Position numbers and translations under genes: made by a program
Assembly (NCBI GenBank): GCA_026197095.1
Contig: JAPHTF010000047.1
Span: forward strand, 1 to 56,398
Origin: Gammaproteobacteria bacterium
Lineage (GTDB): Bacteria; Pseudomonadota; Gammaproteobacteria; UBA6429; Thiohalophilaceae
Length of the DNA stretch: 56,398 nt
Direction of reading: 5' to 3'
Shown here: positions 45,730 through 55,661 of the stretch, in pieces
Position numbering within the stretch: position 1 is the stretch's first letter
Layout: each line of letters starts with the position of its first letter
Notes under the pieces: generated by a model
What the model saw: only the letters and a program-made list of their open reading frames with translations
What the model was told of the DNA's origin: nothing
Databases searched by the model: none

Positions 45730-46206
45730 TTACGGCTTAACATACATGTAGCCTTTTTGTTGTAAGAAAGCAACTTCAGCAACACCTGAAGGAATAATTT
45801 CTACATTTTCGTTAATTTTATTTTTATCAATTTTTTTACCGCGAATAGTATTTGCACAGATGGTGAATTTAACTCCACGGTTAGCTAAACCAGCAATAGT
45901 ATCGTTAAAGTTATAAACTTTACCGGTTTTTTTATCTTTCTTACCCATAGAACCATCTACCATAGCAAATGCACCTGAACTATGAGTAACAACAATAAGT
46001 TCTATATTTTCATCACCTACAGCGTTTAAATGGTTCTTTACATTACGTAATGCACCCGTCGCTGTGTGGATGTCATTAACGTGATAAACAACTTTAGATT
46101 TTAAATATCCATTTTTCGCAGTACCATCTTTAGCGGGACCTGCTGCAAACACGGATGTAGCAAACACACTTAATAAAGTTGCTGCTATGACTATACCTTT
46201 TTTCAT
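45730..46206 (-). CDS. Exported DsrE/DsrF-like family protein
   Basis: 158 residues: a signal peptide (MKKGIVIAATLLSVFATSVF, cleaved after AA) then a DsrE-type alpha/beta fold (KVVYHVNDIHTATGALRNVK; IELIVVTHSSGAFAMVDGSM; NRGVKFTICANTIRGKKI; VEIIPSGVAEVAFLQQKGYM). The single Cys in TICANT sits where many DsrE-like proteins carry their sulfur-handling Cys. A strong AGGAGGAG ribosome site precedes the ATG. Cytoplasmic DsrEFH proteins relay sulfur in sulfur oxidisers. An exported relative near soxYZ suggests periplasmic sulfur chemistry, but many such paralogues are uncharacterised. It is monocistronic, with its own terminator. Confidence 0.88.
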   Translation of the reverse strand: MKKGIVIAATLLSVFATSVFAAGPAKDGTAKNGYLKSKVVYHVNDIHTATGALRNVKNHLNAVGDENIELIVVTHSSGAFAMVDGSMGKKDKKTGKVYNFNDTIAGLANRGVKFTICANTIRGKKIDKNKINENVEIIPSGVAEVAFLQQKGYMYVKP

Positions 46207-46424
46207 TGCGGACTCCTCCTGATATTATATACACCCTTCGCTTAGCGGAAGGGCAATATTATTAAAGATTATTCAGAAATATTAACCATACTTAACATTT
46301 TAGTATTGAAAGTATTTCTGCATATTCATTGTTCAACTATATGTCTATACTGGTTTCATGCAACTAAAATTCATTGTGTGCTGCAATATGCATTCATAAT
46401 GGACGGTCAAATCTGCATATCACA

Positions 46425-47810
46425 CTAATTTTCATCATCACTAATATCATAGCGACGTAACTTTCTCCATAAAGTCGTTTTATCAATACCCAGGGTTTTT
46501 GCTGCTTTAGTTTTTTTACCTTTAAAGCAATGTAAAACATGATTGATATATTGTTCCTCCAATTGTTCTAATGACATAAAACTATCATCCGAAAAATTAA
46601 TATTTGAGCGCCCCTCATCATGAGTTATATCGTCCATACCGTTCCAATGCAGCATTTTCTCTTCAGAGAGAATGACTTCACGTTCAATAACATTACGTAG
46701 TTCCCGAACATTACCTGCCCAGGTTGCGTTACAAAGCAACCTTAAAGAAGCCGCATCAAACCCTTTAATATCTCGGTTATATTGCTCTGCAAACTCTTGC
46801 ACGAATTGTTGAACTAAAACTGGGATATCTTCACGTCGATCGGCTAATGTTGGTATATGAATATTCACCACATTTAAACGATGATAAAAATCATGCCGGA
46901 GTTCTTCTTTTTCTACTGCTTTTTCTAAATTTCGATTACTTGCTGCAATAATACGAACATCAACTTTTATCTCATCTGAACTTCCCAGGCGGGTAATTTT
47001 ATTAGATTCAATTGTGCGCATAAGCTTAATTTGCATCGCATCAGAAATATTACAAATTTCATCCAGGAACAACGTCCCGCCACTGGCTTGCTCCATTAAA
47101 CCATGATGTCGTTGCTCGGCACCAGAAAATGCATTTTTCTCATGCCCAAATAACTCACTTTCCAACATGTGTTCATTTAGGGCACCACAATCAACAGTAA
47201 CAAACGGCGCATCTTTACGTGAACTGTAATCATGTAAAGCACGCGCAACAAGTTCCTTGCCTGTGCCTGATTCACCCGTAATAATAACATTACAGTTAAC
47301 CTTGGTAACTTTATCAATAGTGTTGAACAGTTTTCGCATTACATCAGTATCACCCACCATCCCAAAACGATTACGCTCTTGTTCCAATCGGCGTTTCAAG
47401 AGCCTGTTTTCATTTTTTAGTTTTACCCCTTTCATAGTGCGATCTAACATGAGCTTTAACTCAGTAAAATCAAATGGCTTTTTAATAAAATCTGTTGCAC
47501 CCCGTTTCATTGCTTCAACCGCATTTTCAACAGATGAATAGCCTGTCATTACTAATACAGGCACGTTTTCATCGACTGCGCGCAATTCACTCAAAAGTTC
47601 AAACCCGTTCATACCAGGCATACGTAAATCAGTAATTACAATATCTGCATTTGATTTTTTAAACGCTCTAAGACAATCATTTCCGTTTTGAAAAACTGAG
47701 CAAGCATAATTAGCATTATCACAATTTCGTTTCATGACCCTGCCAGTAACCAAATCATCATCTACAAACATAATTTTTGTCTGCTTATCCGACATCTGTT
47801 TTTCTAACAT
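46425..47810 (-). CDS. Sigma-54-dependent response regulator (NtrC family)
   Basis: 461 residues: receiver domain 10-125 (D61 in VITDLRMPG is the phosphoacceptor, K110 in FIKKPF), AAA+ sigma-54 interaction domain about 150-385 (Walker A GESGTGKE 179-186; Walker B GGTLFLDE 244-251) and Fis-type HTH about 420-455 (KTKAAKTLGIDKTTLWRKLR). The sigma-54-contacting GAFTGA loop reads NAFSGA (226-231). The start is the ATG at 47808-47810 with GGAGG 7 nt upstream, lying inside the 3' end of the kinase gene (26-bp overlap), so the pair is translationally coupled. Targets are unknown; the DsrE-like gene lies next downstream. Confidence 0.93.
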   Translation of the reverse strand: MLEKQMSDKQTKIMFVDDDLVTGRVMKRNCDNANYACSVFQNGNDCLRAFKKSNADIVITDLRMPGMNGFELLSELRAVDENVPVLVMTGYSSVENAVEAMKRGATDFIKKPFDFTELKLMLDRTMKGVKLKNENRLLKRRLEQERNRFGMVGDTDVMRKLFNTIDKVTKVNCNVIITGESGTGKELVARALHDYSSRKDAPFVTVDCGALNEHMLESELFGHEKNAFSGAEQRHHGLMEQASGGTLFLDEICNISDAMQIKLMRTIESNKITRLGSSDEIKVDVRIIAASNRNLEKAVEKEELRHDFYHRLNVVNIHIPTLADRREDIPVLVQQFVQEFAEQYNRDIKGFDAASLRLLCNATWAGNVRELRNVIEREVILSEEKMLHWNGMDDITHDEGRSNINFSDDSFMSLEQLEEQYINHVLHCFKGKKTKAAKTLGIDKTTLWRKLRRYDISDDEN

Positions 47811-49755
47811 CGTTAACCTCCAGATAATCCAGTTCTTTGTTTTCTATTGCGCTCTTAACAGGCAGCGTTATTTTTACTTTCACTCCCTGCACGTTCATAT
47901 TTGCTATTGATATGCTTCCTCCGTGATGCTTTATAATCCCATAACTCACAGATAAGCCCAGGCCCGTTCCCTCGCCTTCAGCTTTTGTAGTGAAGAAAGG
48001 ATCAAATATCTTTGAAAAATCTTTGCCCTGAATGCCCTTGCCCTGATCAATAATTTCTATCACTAAATTTTCGCCCTGTTGTTTAGCAATAATTTTTATT
48101 TCAGCATTCGTATTAGACGCTTGTATCGCATTTAAAAGAATATTAACCAGAACTTGCTGTAACATTCCGGCATCACCTTCCATAATTAAATCAGCTTCTA
48201 AATTTGTGACAACATTTATTCCAGACGAGTCTATACGATGTGATAATAACTCTAATGTTTCATTAATGAGTTCTGATAAATTAAAAGGAACATAACTTGG
48301 CTCATTTTCTCTTGCAAAGTTCAGTATCCCTTGAATAATACGGGCACATCGTTGACCTTCTTTTCTTAAAATAAGAATGTCATTTTTTGTATCATCATAG
48401 CCTTCCCCTAATGCTTCTTCGATTAAAGTCGCAAGCGACATAATATTCATTAAGGGGTTATTAATTTCATGGCCAATACCTGCAGCCATTTGTCCTAATG
48501 CTGCGAGACGTTCTGATTGACACGCAGCACGGACAGCTTTTTCTTTTTCTTTCTCAGTTTGTTCCAGTCTAGTCGTTAAATAATTAAAGGCTTTACCTGC
48601 CAGCCCTACTTCGTCATTAACTGGTCCTTGATATTTAACACCACGTTCTCCATCAGCAAACTTTCGAATAATTTCAGCAAGACGATGTACTGGTTGAGTT
48701 AAACGGCCCGATGCCCAGACGGCAAGTAATAAACTAATAAAAATCAAACTCGCGACAAGTAACCAGATTGATCTTCGCATATTATTTATAGACTCAAATA
48801 TTTTTTCACTTGATGCTTCTATAAGTAATAACCACTTTGTGTCACGATTTTGAAAAGGTGATATGGTTTTATAAAAAAACATGCGTCCATCTTTATGAAA
48901 GCTGGATCCATAAGATTCAATAGTCTGCATATTTTTCCACTCTTCTTCTGTCACTTCATTAGAAAAACGAAAATTAGATTTTAACTGGTTTGCAAAACGT
49001 TTCTGATTATCTCTATGATAAAGATAGATACCATCACGAAGTTTATTTTTGTTTACTTCAACAATATAACTATTGGCAGGATAGCCACTCATGGTCGATT
49101 TCACAGCAGAATCTAAACGTGTTCCCCACATATTGACAACAAGCAAGCCCTGAAGCTGTTCAGCTTCATCTCTTACTGGAACAGAATATCGAACCATTGA
49201 TGGGCAGAAATCTGCGCCAAAAGTTACCTGACCTAATTCAAAATCTGAAATAACAACATTGCCTTGATATGCTGATTTAATCGCATCTTTGAAAAATTGT
49301 TTGGGCGATTGATCCGCTACATAATAACGATCATTAACTGCATCAAACTTTTTCGCATCAATTAACTTACCTTCTTTAATTTTGACCAGCGTTTTTCCTG
49401 AGGTATCAATAAAGCGTAATGCCTGAATACTCGGTACTGAATGTTGATAATTCAGAAAAAAGTTTTCCAGGTTGCTGGCTAGCAGACTATAAACATTGGG
49501 ATCTTGTTTTGGAACGATATTATTTGCAAACTCACTTACTGCCGGGACACGGGATAACCCATTAGATATAGATTTTTGATTATTGAGAATTAAGGTAATT
49601 TCACCTTCCATTTTATCGAGTGATGAATTAATTTCATGCTCAGTTCGTAGCAGCACTTCTTGTTCCATTCGCTCTACAACACCAAACTGTAATATCAGCA
49701 GTGGCAGAGTCGTGAGTAAAGAAATGGAAATGAAAAACTTGTGTCGTAGCTGCAT
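47785..49755 (-). CDS. Membrane sensor histidine kinase (Cache-HAMP-HisKA-HATPase)
   Basis: 656 residues: membrane helix 1 (about 8-26), a periplasmic sensor of about 300 residues (27-328) with double-Cache-like features (IQALRFIDTSGKTLVKIKEG; GLLVVNMWGTRLDSAV; TKWLLLIEASSEKIFESI), helix 2 (329-348), HAMP (about 350-405), a short coiled coil, HisKA with H429 in MAAGIGHEINNPLMN, and HATPase about 525-635 (N-box NILLNAIQA, G1 IDQGKGI, G2 GEGTGLGLSVSYGIIKHHGG). This is the NtrB/ZraS-like class that works with sigma-54 regulators, here the gene that overlaps its 3' end. The ligand is unknown; Cache domains often bind small organic molecules. Confidence 0.93.
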   Translation of the reverse strand: MQLRHKFFISISLLTTLPLLILQFGVVERMEQEVLLRTEHEINSSLDKMEGEITLILNNQKSISNGLSRVPAVSEFANNIVPKQDPNVYSLLASNLENFFLNYQHSVPSIQALRFIDTSGKTLVKIKEGKLIDAKKFDAVNDRYYVADQSPKQFFKDAIKSAYQGNVVISDFELGQVTFGADFCPSMVRYSVPVRDEAEQLQGLLVVNMWGTRLDSAVKSTMSGYPANSYIVEVNKNKLRDGIYLYHRDNQKRFANQLKSNFRFSNEVTEEEWKNMQTIESYGSSFHKDGRMFFYKTISPFQNRDTKWLLLIEASSEKIFESINNMRRSIWLLVASLIFISLLLAVWASGRLTQPVHRLAEIIRKFADGERGVKYQGPVNDEVGLAGKAFNYLTTRLEQTEKEKEKAVRAACQSERLAALGQMAAGIGHEINNPLMNIMSLATLIEEALGEGYDDTKNDILILRKEGQRCARIIQGILNFARENEPSYVPFNLSELINETLELLSHRIDSSGINVVTNLEADLIMEGDAGMLQQVLVNILLNAIQASNTNAEIKIIAKQQGENLVIEIIDQGKGIQGKDFSKIFDPFFTTKAEGEGTGLGLSVSYGIIKHHGGSISIANMNVQGVKVKITLPVKSAIENKELDYLEVNDVRKTDVG

Positions 49756-49906
49756 TTAGCAATACCAAATAGAATTGCAAGATGCAAACAATTTTAGAGT
49801 AGCTTTGTCAGGATAACAATGAAGACCTGATATATTAGTTAATGCAGATATACTTAATTATGCAATAAAGCATGTTTTTATTTCATTATGCAATCTAGAT
49901 TATCTA

Positions 49907-50233
49907 TTATTTAGTGACTTTTGATCTCTCGAGCAAGTGTTTAAGATCAAAACGATAAATAAAGCCAGGTAAGGCAAAAACGACAAATAAACAAAAGGTC
50001 GAAGCGTAAAACTCCCAATCCTGGGAATAAATATCAGAGGTGAATTTTTTCTCAATACCTAATGCGACCATTCCAATCATTAGATACAAAACAAGCCATT
50101 CTAACAAACTCATCCAAATAGCTTTTTTACCCGCTTTGACGGGAATTAATCCAAATAGACGTTCACTTATCCAGGGCAAATTTGCGGCAACAAATGCAGC
50201 AATGAGAAAAATTATTATGATAGTGCCCAACAT
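49907..50233 (-). CDS. DUF2818 family membrane protein
   Basis: 108 residues with three membrane helices (GTIIIIFLIAAFVAANLPWI, about 3-22; about 41-61; EFYASTFCLFVVFALPGFIY, about 74-93). The pattern ANLPWISERLFG near the start and ALPGFIYRFDLKH near the end mark the DUF2818 family, whose genes usually follow nuoN in beta- and gammaproteobacteria. It lies 105 bp after nuoN on the same strand. The role is unknown, presumably an accessory to complex I or its assembly. Confidence 0.88.
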   Translation of the reverse strand: MLGTIIIIFLIAAFVAANLPWISERLFGLIPVKAGKKAIWMSLLEWLVLYLMIGMVALGIEKKFTSDIYSQDWEFYASTFCLFVVFALPGFIYRFDLKHLLERSKVTK

Positions 50234-50338
50234 GAAAATACCCTTGATTGATTCAGCGAATATGGATCGAAGTCAAATTGACATCCACAGAGGGCTATTG
50301 AGAGCATGGTTTAACAATTTGCCCCCGACCCTGAATTA

Positions 50339-51778
50339 TTACGACATAACAACCTGTTTACACAAAGCCAATAAACTCTCGGGCATTAAACCGATCAACA
50401 GAATTAAGCCAGCGTTGAGAGAGAAAACCCATCGTAGATCTATCGCACATTCGATAGGTTCTGATACTTCTGCTTTATCAAAATACATTAATTTAATAAT
50501 ACGTAAGTAGTAGAACGCACCAATAATTGAGAAGACAACAGCGACAATAGCCAACCAAAGTAAGTCAGCTGAAACAACGGCCTTTAGCACGGATAGTTTT
50601 GCCCAGAAGCCAACAAAAGGTGGGACGCCGGCCATAGAAAACATAATGAAAAGCATCATCAGTGCTAACCATGGACTACGTTGGTTCAGACCTTTGTAGT
50701 CATCAAGTTTATCTGCCTCAAAGCCTTTGCGACTCATAATAATGACTGCGCCAAAACTGGCCATGGACATTAGCACATAAGTAAGAGTGTAAAACATAGA
50801 AGCAGCGAAACCTTCTGCCGTTCCTGAAAGAACACCTAGCATCAAAAAACCAATATGCGAAATGGTTGAATACGCCAGCATCCGTTTAATGTTTGTTTGT
50901 GCAATGGCAACAATATTACCAATCGCCATTGAAGAGACCGCAAGAATAATCAGTATACCCTGCCACTGCGCATGTATCTCGAGTAACCCCCCTACCAATA
51001 AACGCATAAGCATAGCGAATGCTGCAATTTTGGGTGCAGTCGCAATGAAAATTGTAACGGCTGTTGGAGAGCCCTGATAAACATCAGGCACCCACATATG
51101 AAAGGGAACGGCGCCCAGTTTAAATGCAACACCCACAATAATGAACACTAAACCAAAGGCTAAAATGGTTTTATTAGTTACTGCGCCCAGTTGTTGGCTG
51201 ACTATCTGTATATCCAGGCTTCCTGTTACACCATAGAGCATCGACATGCCATAGAGCAACATACCCGATGCAATGGCACCAAGAACAAAATATTTCATAG
51301 CCGATTCAGAAGCAACACTTGAGTCACGCTGTAAGGCAACCATGGCATAAAGGCACAATGATAAAAGCTCAAGACCAAGATATAAAGTCAGGAAGCTACT
51401 TGCTGAAATCATGATCATCATACCCAGCACAGCAAACAAACCAAGCACAAAATATTCACCAGAGAAAATATTGCGTTGAATTAAATAGTCTTTTGAGTAT
51501 AAAAAGGTGACAAAAGTCGCAAAGTAAACACCCAACTTTAAAATAGAGCTCATTGGATCAGAAACAAATGTTTGGCTGAATATATAAAAAGTATCGCCGC
51601 TAAATAAATTAAGTGTTAATAAAAAAGCAACAACCAGGGTGAACTGCGACAATAGATAAGTAATGTAGCGATTATTTTCTGTCAAAAACAAATCAACGAC
51701 CAGAATAATACTCGCCATACTGAGAATAAATATTTCAGGTGTTGCCAAATGTAAGTTTGTTAATAATGTAGCGGTCAT
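50339..51778 (-). CDS. nuoN: NADH-quinone oxidoreductase subunit N
   Basis: 479 residues, an antiporter-like proton-pumping subunit of the complex I membrane arm with about 14 membrane helices. The conserved Lys-containing segment VAFKLGAVPFHMWVPDVYQG and the discontinuous-helix region IKRMLAYSTISHIGFLMLG are intact. It is the last canonical gene of the nuo operon, 21 bp after nuoM and before DUF2818. The length agrees with the family (E. coli 485). Confidence 0.97.
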   Translation of the reverse strand: MTATLLTNLHLATPEIFILSMASIILVVDLFLTENNRYITYLLSQFTLVVAFLLTLNLFSGDTFYIFSQTFVSDPMSSILKLGVYFATFVTFLYSKDYLIQRNIFSGEYFVLGLFAVLGMMIMISASSFLTLYLGLELLSLCLYAMVALQRDSSVASESAMKYFVLGAIASGMLLYGMSMLYGVTGSLDIQIVSQQLGAVTNKTILAFGLVFIIVGVAFKLGAVPFHMWVPDVYQGSPTAVTIFIATAPKIAAFAMLMRLLVGGLLEIHAQWQGILIILAVSSMAIGNIVAIAQTNIKRMLAYSTISHIGFLMLGVLSGTAEGFAASMFYTLTYVLMSMASFGAVIIMSRKGFEADKLDDYKGLNQRSPWLALMMLFIMFSMAGVPPFVGFWAKLSVLKAVVSADLLWLAIVAVVFSIIGAFYYLRIIKLMYFDKAEVSEPIECAIDLRWVFSLNAGLILLIGLMPESLLALCKQVVMS

Positions 51779-51799
51779 TACTTTGCTCTCAATTCACTC

Positions 51800-53320
51800 T
51801 TATAATTTACTTTGCATAACATGTTGCAATAAGTTCACAACAGTAACGTCCATTACTTCAACTAATGGCGCTGGCCATACACCAAATAACAATACTACAA
51901 AGGCTAATATCGCAAGGAAGAAAAATTCACGTTTATTGATATCTTGCATTGTGGTAACAGCTTCGTTAACAACTTTACCGAAGATGACGCGCTTAACCAT
52001 CCACAGCGTATAAGCTGCACCAATAATTAATGTGCTTGCAGCAAGAAAGGCATACCAGAAGTTAGCTTTAAAACTACTTAAGATAACCATAAATTCACCC
52101 ACGAAACCTGAAGTACCGGGTAAGCCTGCATTAGCCATGGCAAAGAACACCATAAATGCAGCGAATTTTGGCATGTGGTTTACTACCCCACCATAATCTT
52201 TAATTTGACGGCTGTGTAAACGGTCATACATCACACCCACACAAAGGAACATCGCACCTGAAATAAAACCATGCGAAATCATTTGCACCATGCCACCTTC
52301 CATGCCTAAAGCAGCACCTTTTAAATTGCCACTGTTTTCAAGAATTTGGTATGAAATAAAGAAGCCGAGAGTAACAAAACCCATGTGTGAGATTGATGAA
52401 TAAGCAATCAGCTTTTTCATATCTTTCTGTACAAGCGCAACAAAACCGATATAAACAACCGCAATTAACGACAAGGCAATCATTAACCAGTCAAGTTCAT
52501 GACTTGCATCTGGAGTAATCGGTAATGAGAAACGTAAAAATCCATAGCCACCCAGTTTCAACATAATTGCAGCCAGTATGACTGAACCACCTGTGGGCGC
52601 TTCAACGTGTGCATCCGGTAGCCAGGTATGAACCGGCCACATTGGAACTTTAACGGCAAACGCTAGCAGGAAAGCAATAAAAATAAGTATTTGTGCAGTT
52701 AAGCCTATTTTTAAATTATGGTATGCCAAAATTTCAAAACTGTTGCTTTGTGTATAGAGATACAACAAGGCAATTAACATAAAGACTGAACCAAAGAAGG
52801 TATAAAGGAAGAACTTAATGGTGGCATAAACGCGGTTTTCACCACCCCAAACACCGATAACAATAAACATCGGTATTAGCAGCGCTTCCCAAAAAACATA
52901 AAACAACGCGGCATCTAAAGCGGAAAACACACCTACCATTAGACCTTCCATAATGAGGAAAGCAGCCATGTATTGCTCAACTCTATTTTTAATAACTTCC
53001 CAGCCGGCGATAACAACAATCACTGTCATAAATGTTGTTAATACGATTAGCGGCATTGAAATACCATCAATACCCAGATGGTAATTGATATTAAAAGAAC
53101 TGATCCACGATATAGGCTCACCTGAAAACTGCATAGCTGCAGTTGAAGTGTCAAAATGTGTATAAAGAGGAATTGAAAGAATGAATGTAATGATCGATAT
53201 CAATAAGGCAATAATACGCGTATTTGCTGCATTCCCTTTTTTAGGTAACGCAAGCAATAACAGGCCGCCGATAATCGGTGTCCAAATAACCAGACTTAAT
53301 AATGGCCAATCCACAAACAT
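51800..53320 (-). CDS. nuoM: NADH-quinone oxidoreductase subunit M
   Basis: 506 residues from the ATG at 53318-53320, preceded by AAAGG; a TTG three codons earlier is less likely. Antiporter-like subunit of complex I. It keeps the key Glu in FYVFWEALLIPMFI, the Lys in FAVKVPMWPVHTWLPDAHVE, and MKKLIAYSSISHMGFVTLG in the broken helix. About 14 membrane helices. The order L-M-N and the short spacings (59 bp from nuoL, 21 bp to nuoN) show a normal proteobacterial nuo operon. Confidence 0.97.
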   Translation of the reverse strand: MFVDWPLLSLVIWTPIIGGLLLLALPKKGNAANTRIIALLISIITFILSIPLYTHFDTSTAAMQFSGEPISWISSFNINYHLGIDGISMPLIVLTTFMTVIVVIAGWEVIKNRVEQYMAAFLIMEGLMVGVFSALDAALFYVFWEALLIPMFIVIGVWGGENRVYATIKFFLYTFFGSVFMLIALLYLYTQSNSFEILAYHNLKIGLTAQILIFIAFLLAFAVKVPMWPVHTWLPDAHVEAPTGGSVILAAIMLKLGGYGFLRFSLPITPDASHELDWLMIALSLIAVVYIGFVALVQKDMKKLIAYSSISHMGFVTLGFFISYQILENSGNLKGAALGMEGGMVQMISHGFISGAMFLCVGVMYDRLHSRQIKDYGGVVNHMPKFAAFMVFFAMANAGLPGTSGFVGEFMVILSSFKANFWYAFLAASTLIIGAAYTLWMVKRVIFGKVVNEAVTTMQDINKREFFFLAILAFVVLLFGVWPAPLVEVMDVTVVNLLQHVMQSKL

Positions 53321-53379
53321 GTTATACAACCTTTTTTTCTTGAGACTTTTTAGAAAAAAGCCTCATTATTATTTTAAAT

Positions 53380-55344
53380 TTAGAGTACAAATAAACCCAT
53401 CAATACAATTAAACCAATAATCATTGCAAACGCATAATGATAGAGATAACCCGTTTGAACATGACGTACTACACTGCTGACATAACCGACTGCTTTTGCA
53501 GAACCATTTACAACTAAACCATCAATGAGTTTTTCATCACCAAACTTCCAAAGCGCTTTACCTATACCTACACTACCTGCAGCAAAAAAAACTTCATTAA
53601 ACTTATCAGCATAATATTTATTCACGAGTACCTTATGAACAAATGAAAGTTTTTGTTCAAACCACTCAGGGATATCAGGGCGCTTCATATATAAGAACCA
53701 GGCAACACCGACACCTGCAGCAGCTAACCATGCAGGGCCAGGAACAAACGCATGTAGCCCCATACTAAACCAGCCATGGAAGAAATCTTTACTCAACTGA
53801 CCTAGTACATCATGTTCAGGTAATACAAATATCGCTTTACCAAAGAAATCACCAAAGGCCATATCACCAACAAATATCGCACCAATAACAACTGAAGGTA
53901 TGGCTAACAGGACTAGTGGCACCCAGACCACTTTATCAGTTTCATGTAGATGTTCACGCGTATGTTCATCCATACGTTCTTTACCATGGAATACCAGGAA
54001 GTACATACGGAAGCTATATAAAGCAGTAATAAATACGCCTGCGAGTACGGCGAAATAAGCAAAACTCGAACCGGCTAGCTGAGACTTTTGTACTGCTAGA
54101 ATAATTGAATCTTTTGAGTAAAAACCTGCAAAGAATGGCGCACCTATTAAGGCAAGCGAACCGACTAATGAAGTTATCCAGGTAAATGGCATGTATTTAC
54201 GTAAACCACCCATTTTGCGCATGTCTTGTTCATGATGCATGGCAATAATGACTGAGCCTGCACCTAAGAAGAGTAACGCTTTAAAGAAGGCATGCGTCAT
54301 TAAATGGAAAACACCCGCTGCATAAGCAGAAGCACCTAATGCAACAGTCATGTAACCTAGTTGCGACAGTGTTGAATAGGCAACAACACGTTTAATATCA
54401 TTTTGCACTAAACCCAAGAAACCCATAAATAATGCAGTAATAGCACCGATGACCAGGACAAAACTCAATGCGGTTTCAGAAAATTCAAATAATGGCGACA
54501 TGCGCGTCACCATGAAGATACCTGCGGTTACCATTGTTGCCGCATGAATTAATGCTGAAATAGGCGTTGGGCCTTCCATTGAATCAGGTAACCAGACATG
54601 TAACGGCACTTGTGCAGACTTGCCCATGGCACCGATAAATAATGAAATACAAATCACGGTCATAACAGACCATTGGCTACCAGGAATAATTTCCATGGTC
54701 TGGCCGTTCACTTCACCTACACCAGCAAACACTGTCGCGTAATCAAGCGAACCGAAATACATTAAGACGCCCGCAATACCCAGAAGGAAACCAAAGTCAC
54801 CTACACGGTTAACTAAAAAGGCTTTCATATTGGCATATATAGCTGTATCGCGGGTATACCAGAAACCAATCAATAAATATGAAACTAAACCCACGGCTTC
54901 CCAGCCAAAGAACAACTGCATGAAGTTATTTGCCATGATCAGCATTAACATCGAGAAGGTAAATAATGAGATATAACTAAAGAAACGTTGATAACCGGGA
55001 TCTTCTTTCATGTAACCAATAGTATAGATATGAACCATCAATGATACGAAGGTTACGACAACCATCATCATTGAGGTTAACTGGTCAACTAAAAACCCAA
55101 CTTCTAAACGTAAACCATCAACAACCATCCAGGTATAAATAGAACCATTAAACGTTGCGCCACCATCAATATTTATATGTTTGAATACATATATTGAAAG
55201 CACACAAGAAATAGCCACACCAATAATAGTTACCCAGTGCGCACCTGCACGACCCACTTTATGTCCAAAAAGACCCGCGATGATTGCACCAATTAGCGGA
55301 GCTAATACAATCCAGAGATAAATATTTTGCATATTATCTGTCAT
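53380..55344 (-). CDS. nuoL: NADH-quinone oxidoreductase subunit L
   Basis: 654 residues, the distal proton-pumping subunit with the long lateral helix. It shows LFFGWEAVGLVSYLLIGFW (key Glu), GKSAQVPLHVWLPDSMEGPT (key Lys) and IKRVVAYSTLSQLGYMTVAL, followed by the amphipathic lateral helix and a final membrane anchor (YHYAFAMIIGLIVLMGLFVL). The start ATG at 55342-55344 lies 3 bp after nuoK, indicating coupling. The expected length is about 613-660. Confidence 0.97.
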   Translation of the reverse strand: MTDNMQNIYLWIVLAPLIGAIIAGLFGHKVGRAGAHWVTIIGVAISCVLSIYVFKHINIDGGATFNGSIYTWMVVDGLRLEVGFLVDQLTSMMMVVVTFVSLMVHIYTIGYMKEDPGYQRFFSYISLFTFSMLMLIMANNFMQLFFGWEAVGLVSYLLIGFWYTRDTAIYANMKAFLVNRVGDFGFLLGIAGVLMYFGSLDYATVFAGVGEVNGQTMEIIPGSQWSVMTVICISLFIGAMGKSAQVPLHVWLPDSMEGPTPISALIHAATMVTAGIFMVTRMSPLFEFSETALSFVLVIGAITALFMGFLGLVQNDIKRVVAYSTLSQLGYMTVALGASAYAAGVFHLMTHAFFKALLFLGAGSVIIAMHHEQDMRKMGGLRKYMPFTWITSLVGSLALIGAPFFAGFYSKDSIILAVQKSQLAGSSFAYFAVLAGVFITALYSFRMYFLVFHGKERMDEHTREHLHETDKVVWVPLVLLAIPSVVIGAIFVGDMAFGDFFGKAIFVLPEHDVLGQLSKDFFHGWFSMGLHAFVPGPAWLAAAGVGVAWFLYMKRPDIPEWFEQKLSFVHKVLVNKYYADKFNEVFFAAGSVGIGKALWKFGDEKLIDGLVVNGSAKAVGYVSSVVRHVQTGYLYHYAFAMIIGLIVLMGLFVL

Positions 55345-55347
55345 GCC

Positions 55348-55653
55348 CTACCCCTTCATGGTATCGAGTTCATCGACATCAATGGTTCGTTTGTTACGGA
55401 ATAACACGACTAAAATAGCTAAACCAATTGCCGCTTCAGCAGCAGCAACGGTAAGAATAAAGAAAACAAAAACTTGTCCGGACAAATCACCAAGAAAATG
55501 AGAAAAAGCAATAAAGTTAATATTTACCGATAACAACATAAGCTCAATCGACATCAAAATAATGATGATATTTTTTCGATTAAGAAAAATGCCGGCAACA
55601 CTTAAGCTAAATAAAATAGCTGCCAGTGTCAGATAGTCAGTTAATGCAATCAT
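55348..55653 (-). CDS. nuoK: NADH-quinone oxidoreductase subunit K
   Basis: 101 residues, three membrane helices, family length (100). The two conserved membrane glutamates are present in [14 protein letters not shown] (E36-equivalent) and [19 protein letters not shown] (E72-equivalent), which form part of the proton channel next to NuoJ. It begins 8 bp after the nuoJ stop and ends 3 bp before nuoL. Confidence 0.97.
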   Translation of the reverse strand: MIALTDYLTLAAILFSLSVAGIFLNRKNIIIILMSIELMLLSVNINFIAFSHFLGDLSGQVFVFFILTVAAAEAAIGLAILVVLFRNKRTIDVDELDTMKG

Positions 55654-55661
55654 AATAAAGC

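Noticed and set aside
46223-46228. TATAAT on the minus strand as the -10 of the DsrE-like gene
   Set aside because: It would place the transcript start inside the ribosome-binding site, so it is chance AT-rich sequence.
46340-46400. Sigma-54 promoter upstream of the DsrE-like gene
   Set aside because: GCAC and TTGC blocks exist on the minus strand, but their spacing does not fit the -24/-12 consensus.
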